Part shown: positions 63,845 to 64,000 of the stretch, one piece after another
How the letters are laid out: the number at the start of each line of letters is the position of its first letter
Position numbering within the stretch: the first letter of the stretch is position 1
Assembly: GCF_014651815.1 (NCBI RefSeq)
Contig: NZ_BMXP01000002.1
Span: 124,001 to 188,000 of the forward strand
Direction of reading: 5' to 3'
From: Alteromonas halophila
GTDB lineage: Bacteria > Pseudomonadota > Gammaproteobacteria > Enterobacterales > Alteromonadaceae
DNA length: 64,000 bases
The notes under the pieces: model-generated
What the model was told of the DNA's origin: nothing
Seen by the model: only the letters and a program-made list of their open reading frames with translations
Database searches by the model: none
Program-made: the position numbers and the translations under genes

Positions 63845-64000
63845 ATGAGCTGGACATTCACCGACGAAGCTACCCTTGAGCGCGGCTTTAGCACTACTAT
63901 CGAAACATTCTGGCAGCGCCAGGTAGAGCAATCTGTAATGACCGGAAAAGACGGCGTGTCGGTGCACGTGGCCTGGTGTGTGCCCAACAATGCCCGTAAC
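63845..64000 (+). CDS. pldB: PldB-like lysophospholipase, N-terminal part (cut by window end)
   Basis: The first 52 residues of a gene starting 10 nt after cpxA. The ERGFSTTIETFWQRQ segment followed by VSVHVAWCVPNN resembles the N-terminus of E. coli PldB (TDFWRQRDEAEFTG-type), an alpha/beta hydrolase called lysophospholipase L2. The catalytic part is outside the window, so the call is tentative. Confidence 0.55.
   Translation, partial: MSWTFTDEATLERGFSTTIETFWQRQVEQSVMTGKDGVSVHVAWCVPNNARN

Overview
The window looks like chromosomal DNA of a marine gammaproteobacterium of the order Alteromonadales, most likely Alteromonadaceae (an Alteromonas or Salinimonas relative). This rests on gene content and order: a PBP1A gene divergent from pilMNOPQ-aroK-aroB-damX-dam-rpe-trpS, an arginine succinyltransferase (ast) operon next to pabA, an argCBFGHA cluster, and the DUF2982 and DUF2970 families. 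Base composition is moderate, and I see no prophage, IS element, tRNA, rRNA or CRISPR array. Genes are tightly packed with many 4-nt start/stop overlaps. Family assignments come from recognising motifs by eye; no search was run.

Layout. 1-5.6 kb: end of a PBP1B gene, a flavin-reductase-like protein, two tiny genes followed by a structured 3' region, YedI, CsaA, a beta-lactamase-fold hydrolase and a TonB-like membrane protein. 5.6-7.6 kb: glnK-amtB behind two NtrC-type sites and a sigma-54-type promoter. 7.7-14.7 kb: gamma-glutamyltransferase, a DyP-type peroxidase with an altered key motif, a class III cyclase, hemL, pyrB and a TetR regulator. 14.7-26.3 kb: RND efflux pair, DUF2982, a large 7TMR-DISM hybrid kinase, parC and an H-NOX protein. 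26.3-31.9 kb: ast operon (argM-astA-astD plus DUF1338) and pabA. 31.9-45.6 kb: trpS (frameshifted), rpe, a TorF-like porin, two small genes, dam, gloA, damX, aroB, aroK and pilQPONM. 45.7-53.1 kb: PBP1A, malic enzyme, a YghU-type glutathione transferase, a 178-bp tandem repeat array and an alpha/beta hydrolase. 53.2-60.2 kb: argCBFGHA read leftward from a long leader. 60.3-64 kb: mgsA, then cpxP divergent from cpxRA, and the start of a pldB-like gene.

How the genes work together. Nitrogen and arginine are a recurring theme: ammonium uptake and PII sensing, glutathione and gamma-glutamyl turnover, arginine degradation (ast) and synthesis (argCBFGHA). The most striking region is the argC leader. 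An ArgR-like box is followed by a 48-codon reading frame with four Arg codons in six, then a very strong intrinsic terminator that ends only 23 nt before the argC start codon. This looks like an arginine-responsive transcription attenuator, on top of ArgR control. Other points for follow-up are an apparent 32-nt deletion that frameshifts trpS, a 178-bp non-coding tandem repeat, a possible sigma-54-driven small RNA of about 65 nt, a structured 3' region behind two tiny genes, and substitutions at normally invariant residues in the DyP peroxidase, OTCase and RND permease.
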